This document shows, piece after piece, positions 27,260 to 35,977 of a DNA stretch of 64,000 nt; the stretch's first letter is position 1, and each line of letters opens with the position of its first letter. Made by a program: the position numbers and the translations under genes. The stretch lies in assembly GCF_038007965.1 (NCBI RefSeq), contig NZ_JBBOYD010000001.1, positions 2,024,501 through 2,088,500 on the forward strand. Reading direction: 5' to 3'. The notes below the pieces were generated by a model, which saw nothing but the letters and a program-made list of their open reading frames with translations, searched no databases and was not told the origin of the DNA. The stretch is from Niallia sp. FSL W8-0635. Its GTDB lineage: Bacteria; Bacillota; Bacilli; Bacillales; Cytobacillaceae.

Positions 27260-27474
27260 TACTCCTATCATTGCATAATTTTCCCTTTATTTTACCAGTA
27301 AACACCAAAAATAGAAATAGTAATTATTTACATTTGTTATTGTTTGGAAGAGTGTTGATTATTTAATGTTCTCTTGCGATTCTCCATCGGCATTCCTTAT
27401 TGTTCTATTAAAGGATGTGGATTACTCGTTAAACGGCTATCGACTTGTCCATACAACAGGAATAAGAGTAGAAG

Positions 27475-27645
27475 CTACTGTTTCGAGTCCTTGTCATAAC
27501 GATTCCATACATAATAAACACACCAGAATATAATGGGTAAAGATAATGGAATGAAATATTTTTCAGTTGGCAGAACACTAATAAGCAGGATGCAGGCTAT
27601 TAAAAAAGGTGGCATTAAAATCCAATATTTTTTGTTATAGTTCAA
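27475..27645 (-). CDS. Small two-helix membrane protein (56 aa)
   Basis: The frame opens with TTG 27645, placed six bases after GGAGGG, and encodes NYNKKYWILMPPFLIACILL, a second hydrophobic segment (FIPLSLPIIFWCVYYVW), then a charged tail (NRYDKDSKQ). The strong ribosome site and the two-helix pattern support a real gene. No family recognised. Confidence 0.5.
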   Translation of the reverse strand: MNYNKKYWILMPPFLIACILLISVLPTEKYFIPLSLPIIFWCVYYVWNRYDKDSKQ

Positions 27646-27738
27646 ATGAATCCCTCCGCACTCTTTATTGTTTATTTATATACGGGAGAGAAGAGGGAAA
27701 GGTTTCCTATTTTATTACCTTTTAAAAAGAAATACAAG

Positions 27739-28365
27739 CTAAAGCTGAGAGACAGCTTCTTTTGTTGACCAAGTCGCACTGCTAAAAGCGCGGAAATTTG
27801 TTACAGCCGCATAAAAGTCTTGTTCACTTATAGCTGCTGTTGCATCATAAACAACTGCTGTTTTAAAGCCATTTTCGACTATATCTCTCATATGGGACTC
27901 TACACATATATTGGATAGAACTCCAGCTAAAATCACTTGCTCTTTTCGATGCTGCCGTAATTGGTATAATAAATCATTGGACTGAGGACTAGCAATTTTG
28001 TGTGCCGTTGCTATCACTGTTTTGGGATTTAGGATATAGGGAGCGAGGGAAGGAACCCAATCTGCACCTGCTGTTGGTGGCGTATACGCATTTTGTTTTT
28101 GAAAAACCTTTAGCTTTAATAACATATTTTGTTCATTTCCTGTTAGTTGCCATCCGTAATCATGAGGTAAAATGTAATGAGGAGAAATAAATAATTGGTA
28201 GCCTTTGGTTAGTGCTGTACGCATCAGGAGTTCAAGGTTTTTTACCGTATCGTATTGTTCGATAACTTTTTTCGTTAAATGATATCCTCTCCCCCCAGGA
28301 GACAGAAAATCATTTTGTGGGTCTGTTATAACGATCGCGGTTGTTGCAGGAGTGGGCTGAAACAT
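27739..28365 (-). CDS. Isochorismatase-family cysteine hydrolase
   Basis: A 208-residue cysteine hydrolase. The catalytic triad is visible as Asp in VITDPQNDFL, a Lys in the ATAHKIASPQSN region and Cys in LAGVLSNICVESHMRD. The preceding Gly-Val and cis-peptide loop fit the family. ATG 28365 follows AGGAGG. Members hydrolyse isochorismate, nicotinamide or other amides; the substrate here cannot be assigned. It appears monocistronic. Confidence 0.85.
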   Translation of the reverse strand: MFQPTPATTAIVITDPQNDFLSPGGRGYHLTKKVIEQYDTVKNLELLMRTALTKGYQLFISPHYILPHDYGWQLTGNEQNMLLKLKVFQKQNAYTPPTAGADWVPSLAPYILNPKTVIATAHKIASPQSNDLLYQLRQHRKEQVILAGVLSNICVESHMRDIVENGFKTAVVYDATAAISEQDFYAAVTNFRAFSSATWSTKEAVSQL

Positions 28366-28763
28366 CTACATTCCTCCTAATAATCACTAAATTTTGTATT
28401 TCTCATTTGGAAAAAACACGAAGATTATTTGCGGAATAATCTCCAACAATAATGGAAGCATCAGCGTAACCTCTATCTGGTATCTATATTTCTTTGCAGA
28501 AAAAGATATGTTTTTTAGAGAAAAATCTAATTTGGTTCCTTGTATACTATGTATATTCAAAGGAAATTAGAAATAAAAAATGTTATTTTACTATCTCCAA
28601 CTCTACATATAGTGCATAAGATAAAGAGGATGGACAACCAATATTTTTGCCAGCTAGGAACACAAAAGCTCTGCTCATTTCATCCTGAGTAGAGCGATTA
28701 TTTCATACTATAGGAAAGCAAATTTTTTATACAATCACGTTTGATGGAATTCGTTAAAAGGAG
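28366..28763. other. Intergenic region without a gene
   Basis: About 400 bases with no supported frame. A hairpin CTCTGCTCA/TGAGTAGAG lies near 28672-28697. Nothing else recognised. Confidence 0.5.
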
Positions 28764-28801
28764 AAAATGGGAGAGGCTTAAAAGCTTCTTCCCATTTTTT
28801 T
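28764..28801 (-). terminator. Terminator of the Mn catalase gene
   Basis: AAATGGGAGAGGCTT and AAGCTTCTTCCCATTT form a long stem with A and T tracts on both sides, just beyond the catalase stop codon. Confidence 0.8.
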
Positions 28802-28811
28802 ATCTAAGTAA

Positions 28812-29669
28812 TTAATTATTTAAATCAGCAAGTCCAGATGCATGCTCATTTGGCATATCTGGTAGCTCTGGAACCGGGTGTCCTTGCGGTGGTGGCACAA
28901 CATTTAAGTCGCCATTATTTCTGCTTGGTGTTGTTCCTTGGAAGATTTCACCCATTCTTGTATTATCAAGGCGGAAATTAAATTGTGCGTTATGGAAGCC
29001 CATTTCCACATATTTTCGACATTCTGGATATTTATTAATATCATAGTTTGGAACAGGGAGGATTTTCCCCCAATCTACTCCTAATGTTTCTAATGCTTTA
29101 GCAAAGGCATTTTGATGGGCATTATCACGGACAATTAAAAAGGCAATGGTTTCCCTTAATGTCTTATTGCTGCTCATTTCATAGATTCTTGATTTTTGTA
29201 GAACCCCAGTTGATTCCAACACGACATTATTCAACAGATTTGCAACGAGATTACCGTGATCATACACCCATGAACCATTCCATGGATTACCACCTGCATC
29301 AACAGGAAGAGATGCCTTAGCACCAACGATATAATGATGAGGATTTGCACCAGCTTTTATTACATCATCTAAAGGAGCTCCGTCGCTGGCTAAATTACCT
29401 GGCATGCTTTCACCTGAGTCGTTTAGCAGCTGATTGATAGTAGTCTGAACGAGCTCGATATGGCTGAGCTCTTCCAAAAAAACGCCGCGAATTAAATCAC
29501 GATATTGCTTTGCCTTTCCACGGAAGTTAGCACTTTGAAAAGAGAATTGCATCATTGTTCGCATTTCTCCAAATTGGCCACCTAACGCTTCTTGCAACAC
29601 TTTTGCTGCATTAGGATCAGGCTTGTCAGGGACGATCATATTGATTAAATCTTCTCGATAAAAATACAT
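28812..29669 (-). CDS. Manganese catalase
   Basis: A 285-residue di-manganese catalase of the YdbD/CotJC type, which converts H2O2 to water and oxygen. Metal-ligand motifs are seen in VFLEELSHIELV (Glu and His) and IVRDNAHQNAF (His). The FGEMRTMMQFSFQSANFR segment is typical. ATG 29669 is used because it starts the family's MYFYREDLIN and follows AAGGAG; the upstream frame to 29699 adds ten residues that do not match. The polar tail is Pro-rich, as in spore-associated members. Confidence 0.9.
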   Translation of the reverse strand: MYFYREDLINMIVPDKPDPNAAKVLQEALGGQFGEMRTMMQFSFQSANFRGKAKQYRDLIRGVFLEELSHIELVQTTINQLLNDSGESMPGNLASDGAPLDDVIKAGANPHHYIVGAKASLPVDAGGNPWNGSWVYDHGNLVANLLNNVVLESTGVLQKSRIYEMSSNKTLRETIAFLIVRDNAHQNAFAKALETLGVDWGKILPVPNYDINKYPECRKYVEMGFHNAQFNFRLDNTRMGEIFQGTTPSRNNGDLNVVPPPQGHPVPELPDMPNEHASGLADLNN

Positions 29670-29818
29670 GAATCCTCGAACTCCTTTTTTTAAAATCATA
29701 CAACCCTTTTATCCTTCCAAAAGAGGAAGGAGATATACATGAAATAGATTTTTTGATGGGAAAAGGTAATTGTTTTTTGTAGAATAAAGGTAACTGCTAT
29801 TTGGTGGAGGGGAAAAGG

Positions 29819-30367
29819 ATGAAAAGATTAGTCATCATGACAGTTGGCATGACACATAGCGGAAAAACAGCATTTGCAAAAGCGTTAGAAAAAAAGCTTG
29901 AGAATGCGGTTGTTGTCGACCAAGATAATCATAGCGAATTTTTACAGACCTATTATGAAAAGCTGGTGCCAAAGGATGGGGCTAATCATATAAAGCATAC
30001 ACTGACAAAAATGATTGTTGATTATGCCATTCATCACTCGGATTGTCATCTTATTTTGTGCAATGCCAATCGTAATCAGGAAAGTCGCAAGGAATTGCTT
30101 TCCTACTATAAAGAACATAATTTTACTTCTATTCTTGTCCATTTTAATCTTCCGATAAGCTTATTAAAAGAGCGAATTGCTAAAAACAACCGAGATACAC
30201 TTCGTTTAAGAACCGCTTCCTCTTATGATGAGGTGCTTGCTCGTCAGGATAAGCAAACAGGTATGGAGGCACTCAATCCAATACCAGGAGAAGCAGATTA
30301 TTTATTCACGGTTAAGGAAGAAGGGGACGTGTCAGTTATTTTGGAAAAAATAAGCAAGCTTACATGA
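29819..30367 (+). CDS. P-loop kinase-like ATPase
   Basis: A 182-residue AAA/P-loop nucleotide kinase-like protein. The Walker A motif is GMTHSGKTA at residues 8-17. A DxD-type acceptor site (VVDQDNHSEFL) and a lid-like region (RIAKNNRDTLRLRTASS) follow. The start ATG 29819 follows GGAGGGG; the earlier in-frame start lacks a ribosome site. The substrate is unknown; such proteins phosphorylate small metabolites or resemble zeta toxins and polynucleotide kinases. Confidence 0.75.
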   Translation: MKRLVIMTVGMTHSGKTAFAKALEKKLENAVVVDQDNHSEFLQTYYEKLVPKDGANHIKHTLTKMIVDYAIHHSDCHLILCNANRNQESRKELLSYYKEHNFTSILVHFNLPISLLKERIAKNNRDTLRLRTASSYDEVLARQDKQTGMEALNPIPGEADYLFTVKEEGDVSVILEKISKLT

Positions 30368-30417
30368 CTCCAGCATTCTTTTTTCATGGAATAGTAAAAG
30401 CGTATGAATAAGGGATA

Positions 30418-30456
30418 AAGCAATGTTTTCCTACTCGTAGGATTGCATTGCTTTTT
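30418..30456 (+). terminator. Terminator after the P-loop kinase gene
   Basis: AAAGCAATG and CATTGCTTT arms enclose a second stem (CCTACTCGTAGG), followed by a T run. Confidence 0.85.
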
Positions 30457-30502
30457 TCGTTTGGAGAGGGATTTTTTGTTGCGTGATAAAGCTTCATGCT
30501 GA

Positions 30503-30865
30503 TTAACCAGCATTTTCCTTAAATAAATAGTAATATAATAGCTTTTCCGTATTTTCCTTTAATGCCGTATTAGAATAACGACGGACTTCGTGATAGTTGG
30601 CCACATAATAATGATATTCGGTAAAGCTTTTATCTGTAGTTCCCTTTACCAATTTCATTTTATTTTTATACATTTTCTCCTTGAATTCTTTTAAATCAGC
30701 TTGGACTTTTAACATTGTATTTTCAATAAGGTTTATATAGACTTGATTGAGTTTAAAGGGAGTTGTTTTTGCTTGCTGGTAATCTCTTTCTAGAACAGCT
30801 AGTAAGAGAGGTAGATAAATGAGATGCTCCAGTATTTTTGTTTCTTCCTTTGATCGTCTATTCAT
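30503..30865 (-). CDS. Conserved hypothetical protein, YhjD-like
   Basis: A 120-residue soluble, highly charged helical protein starting MNRRSKEETKILEHLIYLPL. Length and general pattern (LxxVLERDYQQ, then a long Lys/Glu helix, then YYxANYHEVRRY) resemble B. subtilis YhjD, judged from memory. ATG 30865 follows GAGGAAACC; the upstream frame to 30898 overlaps the YolD stop. It sits directly downstream of a LexA-controlled yolD gene, so it may be SOS-induced as well. Confidence 0.6.
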   Translation of the reverse strand: MNRRSKEETKILEHLIYLPLLLAVLERDYQQAKTTPFKLNQVYINLIENTMLKVQADLKEFKEKMYKNKMKLVKGTTDKSFTEYHYYVANYHEVRRYSNTALKENTEKLLYYYLFKENAG

Positions 30866-30881
30866 GATGGTTTCCTCTAAA

Positions 30882-31211
30882 TTATCGGCGTTCCACATCG
30901 ATTAGCATATGAAACGGAATGTAGTGAATGGTATTGTTTTCGTCCTCGATTCGAAGTTCTTTTTTTATGTAGTCAATAAAAACCGTTCTTCCAATCAGTG
31001 TTTCGGTAAAGCCTTGTTTAAATAATGAAAATTGCAGGAATAAATGGTATTCCATTCCCTCGTGAATGAGTAAATCGATATCATTTAGCTTTTCTTGATC
31101 TAATTCTGGTTTTTTTCCTTTCTTCTCATTTAATAGCTCCTCTTTCACAGCAGCAACATGTTCTGGCAGCATCATCGCCACCCATTTTTTTGTTCCACGG
31201 TCCTTAATCAT
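30882..31211 (-). CDS. YolD-like family protein
   Basis: A 109-residue YolD-like protein (RGTKKWVAMMLPEHVAAVKEEL at the N-terminus). YolD proteins accompany Y-family polymerases and SOS operons in Bacilli and are related to UmuD-like partners. ATG 31211 follows GGAGTG; the longer frame to 31253 is rejected because it crosses a LexA box. Two LexA boxes lie upstream (31247-31260 and 31275-31288). Unlike its paralogue at 38812 it is not followed by uvrX. Confidence 0.8.
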   Translation of the reverse strand: MIKDRGTKKWVAMMLPEHVAAVKEELLNEKKGKKPELDQEKLNDIDLLIHEGMEYHLFLQFSLFKQGFTETLIGRTVFIDYIKKELRIEDENNTIHYIPFHMLIDVERR

Positions 31212-31246
31212 GCAAAACACACTCCTTCTATATTTTATATAATAAC

Positions 31247-31260
31247 AGAACATCTGTTCT
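31247..31260 (-). promoter_or_regulatory. LexA (SOS) box 1 before yolD
   Basis: AGAACATCTGTTCT contains the perfect GAAC-N4-GTTC core of the Bacillus LexA operator, 36 bases before the yolD start. Confidence 0.75.
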
Positions 31261-31274
31261 TTTTAAAGGTTTTT

Positions 31275-31288
31275 AGAACGTTTGTTCG
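31275..31288. promoter_or_regulatory. LexA (SOS) box 2
   Basis: AGAACGTTTGTTCG has the same GAAC-N4-GTTC core. A TATAAT (31291-31296) pointing right follows it, so this box may have controlled both divergent units. Confidence 0.7.
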
Positions 31289-31355
31289 TTTATAATATAT
31301 GCCAAATGAATAAATTTATGTAAGATAAAAAACATAATAAAACGAGCGAGTGGGG

Positions 31356-31571
31356 ATGAATATCGATTTGTGTCTATACCAGTTGGGGGATTAAGTAGAA
31401 AACCAAAAATAGGTTTATCAAGCAATTGTTCATGAGTACGCAAAAGAGGGGTGGAGGCTTCATCGTATCCTAACTCCGCCTTTTGGAAATAGTGGAATGG
31501 AATTAACGATGGAATTAGTTTTTGAAAAAGAACAAAAAGAAGGGGAGAGCTTAATCTCACCCTTGGATTAA
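31356..31571 (+). pseudogene. DUF4177-family protein, frameshifted
   Basis: Plus-strand translation gives DEYRFVSIPVGGLSRKPK in one frame, then VYQAIVHEYAKEGWRLHRIL and FGNSGMELTMELVFEKEQ in another, ending at TAA 31569-31571. These blocks match the DUF4177 pattern (EYKFV, EGWRL, ELIFE). The likely ATG 31356 after AGTGGGG is also out of frame with the first block. So at least two base losses or gains are needed to rebuild about 70 residues. It lies beside LexA box 2. Confidence 0.65.
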
Positions 31572-31590
31572 AGTAGAAGATAGAGGGCTT

Positions 31591-31833
31591 TTATTTAATC
31601 GGTCTTTCAAGTGTCAATAGCTCGTCTTCAAGAGAACTAGCTCTTTCTTCGACTATTTTTCTTGCATCCTTAACCCCGGCATTGTAAAAATGAGGAGCAA
31701 GGGATTCCTTCACAAAGTCTAACACTCTTTCGGCAGCGAATTCGGAGATGTCTTCTTCTCTTTCTTCGGAAAAGAAGTATTGAATGTCTGCAATCATGGC
31801 GTTTTGTTGTTCTTTTGTTAGTTTATAAAACAT
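31591..31833 (-). CDS. DUF2164 family protein
   Basis: An 80-residue protein starting MFYKLTKEQQNAMIADIQYF, with FFSEEREEDISEFAAERVLDF and APHFYNAGVKDARKIVEER. This layout is typical of DUF2164. Start ATG 31833 follows AAGGACGGG; the longer frame up to 31902 overlaps the upstream GNAT gene. Function unknown. Confidence 0.8.
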   Translation of the reverse strand: MFYKLTKEQQNAMIADIQYFFSEEREEDISEFAAERVLDFVKESLAPHFYNAGVKDARKIVEERASSLEDELLTLERPIK

Positions 31834-31877
31834 AAGAATCCCGTCCTTTTTGGTTATGTCTAATAGTATTGGAGCGT

Positions 31878-32324
31878 CTAATCTAAGATTTTTGCAAAGC
31901 ATATAGCTTCTGGCATATGCTCATATTTCCCGTAATTCGCTATTTTGCTATAGCCATTTTTCTGATAGAATGCAACGGCATTTCTATTTTTTACTCTTGT
32001 TTCCAACCAGATTTTTTTATAGCCAGCATTCTTGGCTAATGCTTCTAAATGCAGAAGAATGGTTTTTCCAATTTGTTGACCAGGGTATTTCGCATACATT
32101 CTTTTTATTTCGGCAATCTCAGGGGTGAGTGGACGAAAGGAACCGCAACCGACTGGTATTCCTTTTTCATAGGCAACAACGAATTTCGCGTTTGGCTTTG
32201 TCAAGTCTTCTAGTTGAATAGAATTTTGTCCACTGCTTTCTGTTAAAGATTCAAGGGTTGAGGATAATTCCTCCATGAGTATTTTTGCCTCTTTTGAAAA
32301 GGGGCTGACTTCCATGATTTTCAT
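31878..32324 (-). CDS. GNAT acetyltransferase
   Basis: A 148-residue GNAT protein starting MKIMEVSPFSKEAKILMEEL. The acetyl-CoA motif is RMYAKYPGQQIGKTILLHLE, followed by LETRVKNRNAVAFYQKNGYS. ATG 32324 is nine bases after GGAGGG; the extra N-terminal residues of the longer frame are rejected. It closely follows the GNAT gene at 32339, 15 bases away, and is likely in one operon with it. Confidence 0.85.
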   Translation of the reverse strand: MKIMEVSPFSKEAKILMEELSSTLESLTESSGQNSIQLEDLTKPNAKFVVAYEKGIPVGCGSFRPLTPEIAEIKRMYAKYPGQQIGKTILLHLEALAKNAGYKKIWLETRVKNRNAVAFYQKNGYSKIANYGKYEHMPEAICFAKILD

Positions 32325-32338
32325 TCTATCCCTCCAAA

Positions 32339-32896
32339 TCAGCTTTGATTTCTTTCCCATTCTTCCCGTAACAGTCCATAGATTACATGGTCCACATAAT
32401 GATCATAAAGCCATTCCGCTTGTCTAATCGTACCTTCTTTTGTAAAATTTAGCCTTTCTGGCAGTGCTCTGCTTTTCTTGTTCTCAGTTGCTGCAGCAAT
32501 TTCGATTCGATTAAGATTTAATTCTGTAAAGCCATATGTAATGAATGCTTCGCAGGCCTTTGTCATAATTCCATTTCCTTGATATTCTTCTCCTAACCAA
32601 TAGCCGATTGTCCCGATTCTACTAGTACGGTTAATCTCATTGTAGCCAATCGTTCCAGCAATCTTTCCTTTATAAAGGATAGCAACGGATTTTGGATAGC
32701 CGCCTGTTTCTACAATTCCTTGCAATCTTGCACGGATATTTTCTTTCGTATCTTCTACTGTATTCGTATAATCGAGCCAGCCGAGCCATTCTTTTAAATA
32801 GGCTTTATTTTTCATCGTTAATTGAAAAAATTCCTCCGCGTCATCTAAACGGAACACTCTTAATGCTAAATTGTCATCGATTGTATGCTGAAACAT
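32339..32896 (-). CDS. GNAT acetyltransferase, RimL type
   Basis: A 185-residue protein of the RimJ/RimL subgroup. The N-terminus DNLALRVFRLDDAEEFFQL and the acetyl-CoA loop GYWLGEEYQGNGIMTKACEA are diagnostic, with later RALPERLNFTKEGTIRQAEW. ATG 32896 follows GGAGGG. First of two adjacent acetyltransferase genes. Targets may be ribosomal protein N-termini or small amines. Confidence 0.87.
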   Translation of the reverse strand: MFQHTIDDNLALRVFRLDDAEEFFQLTMKNKAYLKEWLGWLDYTNTVEDTKENIRARLQGIVETGGYPKSVAILYKGKIAGTIGYNEINRTSRIGTIGYWLGEEYQGNGIMTKACEAFITYGFTELNLNRIEIAAATENKKSRALPERLNFTKEGTIRQAEWLYDHYVDHVIYGLLREEWERNQS

Positions 32897-33072
32897 CGTA
32901 TCCCTCCAGTAAAATTATGTATGTTTCCCTTATTGTAAGGGAAAAGTGCGTGAAGTTCATTCCTTTTTTTCAGAAGCACACAATAGTTGTAATTCGAGAC
33001 ATCTCCTGTTTTAATAAGAGAAGAAGTACCTAGTTTGATTTTTTGTTTTTCATTAAGGAGGATATATACATA

Positions 33073-34122
33073 GTGGAAATAGGAATAAGTACATTTGTGG
33101 AAACAACACCAGACCCTCATACAGGGAAGGTCGTTAGTCATGCAGAACGAATTCGTCAAGTAGTAGAAGAAATTATTTTAGCAGATAAAGTGGGCTTAGA
33201 TGTATTTGGAGTAGGGGAGCATCATCGGAAAGATTACGCAGCATCAGCACCTGCGATGATTTTAGCGGCGGCTGCTACACAGACAAGTCATATTCGCTTA
33301 ACAAGTGCAGTTACCGTGCTTTCTTCTGATGATCCGGTCCGAGTATTTCAAGATTTTTCAACACTCGACGGACTCTCAAATGGACGTGCTGAAATTATGG
33401 CAGGTCGTGGTTCCTTCATCGAATCATTTCCCCTCTTTGGCTATGATTTAAATGATTATAATGAATTATTTGATGAAAAATTAGATTTGCTTTTAAAATT
33501 GCAGGCATCAGAAAAAGTGACATGGAGCGGAAACCATCGTCCGGCGATTAATAACCTTGGTGTTTATCCTCGACCAGTCCAAGATCCATTGCCAATTTGG
33601 ATTGGTAGTGGTGGAAACAGCGAGTCTGTTGTACGTGCAGGCATTCTTGGTTTGCCGCTAGTGCTGGCGATTATTGGCGGAAATCCAGCACAGTTTGCGC
33701 CACTTGTTGATCTTTATTACCGGGCAGTAGAGCATGCCGGTCATGATCCGAAGAAGTTAACAGTTGCTTCTCATTCCCATGGATTCGTAGGAGAGACAAC
33801 AGAAAGTGCGGCAGATGCATTCTTCCCATCTACGCAATATGCTATGAATGTTCTTGGAAAAGAAAGAGGATGGGGCTCTTATACGAGAGAAACCTTCGAT
33901 GCAGCCCGGAGCGAAAATGGAGCACTTTATGTAGGAGACCCGCACACGGTTGCGGATAAAATTATCGCTCTTCGCAAAAACGTAGGCATCACTCGCTTTA
34001 TGCTTCACGTTCCAGTCGGCAGCATGCCAAATGATCAAGTGCTTAGAGCAATTGAATTGCTTGGAACAGAAGTAGCACCTATTGTTCGAAAAGAAATTGC
34101 TGAATGGGAAAGCGGAAATTAA
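33073..34122 (+). CDS. LLM-class flavin-dependent oxidoreductase
   Basis: A 349-residue luciferase-like monooxygenase, apparently of the Atu2307/SP_0267 subgroup. The start VEIGISTFVETTPDPHTG and the GEHHRKDYAASAPAMILAA block are characteristic; RLTSAVTVLSSDDPVRV and GRAEIMAGRGSFIESF follow. It would use reduced FMN and O2. The start is GTG 33073, eleven bases after AAGGAGG; the upstream frame to 33043 spans that ribosome site. Substrate unknown. Confidence 0.87.
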   Translation: MEIGISTFVETTPDPHTGKVVSHAERIRQVVEEIILADKVGLDVFGVGEHHRKDYAASAPAMILAAAATQTSHIRLTSAVTVLSSDDPVRVFQDFSTLDGLSNGRAEIMAGRGSFIESFPLFGYDLNDYNELFDEKLDLLLKLQASEKVTWSGNHRPAINNLGVYPRPVQDPLPIWIGSGGNSESVVRAGILGLPLVLAIIGGNPAQFAPLVDLYYRAVEHAGHDPKKLTVASHSHGFVGETTESAADAFFPSTQYAMNVLGKERGWGSYTRETFDAARSENGALYVGDPHTVADKIIALRKNVGITRFMLHVPVGSMPNDQVLRAIELLGTEVAPIVRKEIAEWESGN

Positions 34123-34355
34123 GAAAGAGAAGGGGCTGGGACAAAACTAAATAGCCAATCTGTAAAGACGAACAATCTCTAATTTCCCTATTAAATAAAG
34201 GTTCCTTTCATATCCTGATTATTTATGTTTTAAATATAGTCAAGTGTAAAAACGAATTCGTTCCATTTTAAAGGGTTCCGTTTTGAGGTGCATTTCTAAA
34301 AATACGTGACGAAATGACAATGGTATGGACTTCGTTATTGGTATATAAAAAAGGA

Positions 34356-34381
34356 AAACTCGCTCATATGGCGAGTTTCTA
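34356..34381 (+). terminator. Short hairpin terminator
   Basis: AAACTCGC (34357-34364) and GCGAGTTT (34371-34378) form an 8-bp stem in the intergenic region after the oxidoreductase. Confidence 0.6.
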
Positions 34382-34533
34382 TATTAGGAATACAAACACC
34401 TTATTTATATAAAATATCACTTACTTGTGATACAGGTTGCCGTAATGCTTTAAAATGAGGGTTCCTTGGATTATGGGATCAAACTCACTCCCTTTTAATT
34501 AAGGTGTCTTGTCCTGAATCGAGTAAACAGTAA

Positions 34534-34733
34534 AAGGAAAATAAGCGGAGATTTTCCGGTTATATGCAGAATGGAGCTTATTTCAGGGTAAATAAGGGTA
34601 GGTTTTCCGATTATGCAAAGCAAAACCTCCCATTTTCGCATTTTCCGAGTCAATAGGCGGAATCTCTCCGTCTATTTTAGCTTTTTTAAATAATAATTAC
34701 CAAATAAGCGGAATTTTTACGTCTATTTTTCAA
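34534..34733. repeat. Four copies of a short AAGCGGA/TTTCCG intergenic repeat
   Basis: Related 25-27-base phrases lie at 34539-34563, 34590-34614, 34652-34677 and 34702-34728, such as ATAAGCGGAGATTTTCCGG and CAATAGGCGGAATCTCTCCG. A fifth lies at 42381-42405. Each has partial dyad symmetry (AAGCGGA against TCCGTCTA). The whole 34123-34961 stretch has no supported gene. Confidence 0.6.
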
Positions 34734-34961
34734 CTCAGGTGCTTAACCCTATCTCCCAACCGATAAATGCGAACTCTCTCGATTCTAGATGCGGGAATCC
34801 GTAGCAAAGATCAATAAAATTGGTACTACAAATGACAGTAAACTTGACCGTTTTTTTAAATTGTACAATACTTATTGTCCATCATAATAATGATGTCAAT
34901 CGCTTTGTCAAAGTTAATGAAATTTCGTGTAATTGTTTGGCTTTCACCTGGGCTGGAATAC

Positions 34962-35444
34962 TTATGTTCTAGTTTCTATATTTTTTCCGGAAATAATATA
35001 TTTCTGGAACCAGTAATTAAAGAACGATAAAGCATATGAAATCAGGAATAAATGAATGGATGTGAATTTCTTTAATTTATAGAAGCCTACTTTTTGGAAA
35101 AATGCATTTAATGGAAAGGCAAAGAGAAGATCCATGAGTAAGTTGACGAGCGTGTATACAAGAAATTTCTTATGCGTTAAATGAAAAATCCAGATATTAA
35201 TCGCTAAAAATGGTCCGAATATAAACCCTAATGCATCGGCAACTAATGCGTTTAATCCACCTTTTACCTTCCACCATTTAAAGATAAGGGATAAAAGAGT
35301 TTCGATTAAAAGGATAGAAGCAGAGAAAAAAGTGACGGGAAGAAATCTTCTAACAACAGATTTTGGAAGAAATAATAGGCTTGCCCAACTAATCAAAATC
35401 ATACAAATTCGAAAAAAACTAATAGACATATACTGCATCTCCAT
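34962..35444 (-). CDS. Small multi-pass membrane protein (paralogue E)
   Basis: A 160-residue protein with about five helices (SWASLLFLPKSVVRRFLPVTF, then LLSLIFKWWKVKGGLN, and IWIFHLTHKKFLVYTL). Its size and plan are like the other small membrane proteins nearby but the motifs differ, so relationship to the CBO0543-like group is only suggestive. ATG 35444 or an internal ATG shortly after are possible starts. No function recognised. Confidence 0.55.
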   Translation of the reverse strand: MEMQYMSISFFRICMILISWASLLFLPKSVVRRFLPVTFFSASILLIETLLSLIFKWWKVKGGLNALVADALGFIFGPFLAINIWIFHLTHKKFLVYTLVNLLMDLLFAFPLNAFFQKVGFYKLKKFTSIHLFLISYALSFFNYWFQKYIISGKNIETRT

Positions 35445-35636
35445 TTTGAAAGATTTTTAAATACCTAAAGATGAAACCGCTTTTAGTTTTCTTCAAATGA
35501 TGGAGATTATCCTAAAAAAAATATAATTCAGATGAGAAAGTATTCAAGGAAGAATAATTAATGCAATGCCCATTTAAGTTTGGGTAAAAGAGCAAAAAAA
35601 TAGAGGACGTTCGTTTAAAACAAGACAATAATAAAA

Positions 35637-35662
35637 AATCCATCATTAATTAATGATGGATT
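35637..35662 (-). terminator. Terminator of the 61-aa ORF
   Basis: A perfect 26-base palindrome (arms of AATCCATCATTAA) overlaps the stop codon and on the minus strand is followed by a T run. Confidence 0.8.
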
Positions 35663-35831
35663 GGCAGTAAGGACAGGTGATATCTGTTAACTGCTTGAAT
35701 TCAATTCGTTTAAAGTCTGATCTTTTAAAGGTAGAATACGATTTGTATTTCGATCCACACATACAGTAATTCTTGTCCTTTACCACATGTCGAACACATG
35801 GGTTTTCAGTTACTACGGTTGGATAAAACAT
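35646..35831 (-). CDS. Small Cys-containing protein under a c-di-GMP riboswitch
   Basis: A 61-residue protein starting MFYPTVVTENPCVRHVVKDK, with CMCGSKYKS and a C-terminal CPYCQSII, giving four Cys in two CxC/CxxC pairs that suggest a zinc ribbon. ATG 35831 follows AGAGGA. It lies about 75 bases downstream of a c-di-GMP-I riboswitch and has its own terminator, so it seems to be the sole regulated gene. I do not recognise the family. Confidence 0.65.
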   Translation of the reverse strand: MFYPTVVTENPCVRHVVKDKNYCMCGSKYKSYSTFKRSDFKRIEFKQLTDITCPYCQSIIN

Positions 35832-35903
35832 AACATTCCTCTTTTCTAATTTTTAAGGCAAATTAGACAGGAAGATTTTTCAACAAGATATATGTATAAT
35901 CTT

Positions 35904-35977
35904 GGCAACCCGGCTACCATAGCAATTGCTTTAGGCCCGTGGCTTTGCGTCTTTTACTTTCGTAAAATTTGCCCAAA
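35904..35977 (-). ncRNA. Cyclic di-GMP-I (GEMM) riboswitch
   Basis: On the minus strand the sequence shows the conserved order of GEMM-I: a stem capped by CGAAAG, then GACGCAAAGCCACGGGCCTAA, then a second stem, then TGGTAGCCGGGTTGCC. These are the bases that contact the ligand and the tetraloop receptor. It precedes the 61-residue Cys-containing ORF. Whether it turns expression on or off with c-di-GMP was not resolved. Confidence 0.88.

Noticed and set aside
31273..31560. 95-codon minus-strand frame
   Set aside because: It is antisense to a readable DUF4177 pseudogene and starts without a ribosome site.
34534..34733. CRISPR-like array
   Set aside because: The phrases are degenerate, unevenly spaced and there are no cas genes; no CRISPR array was seen anywhere.
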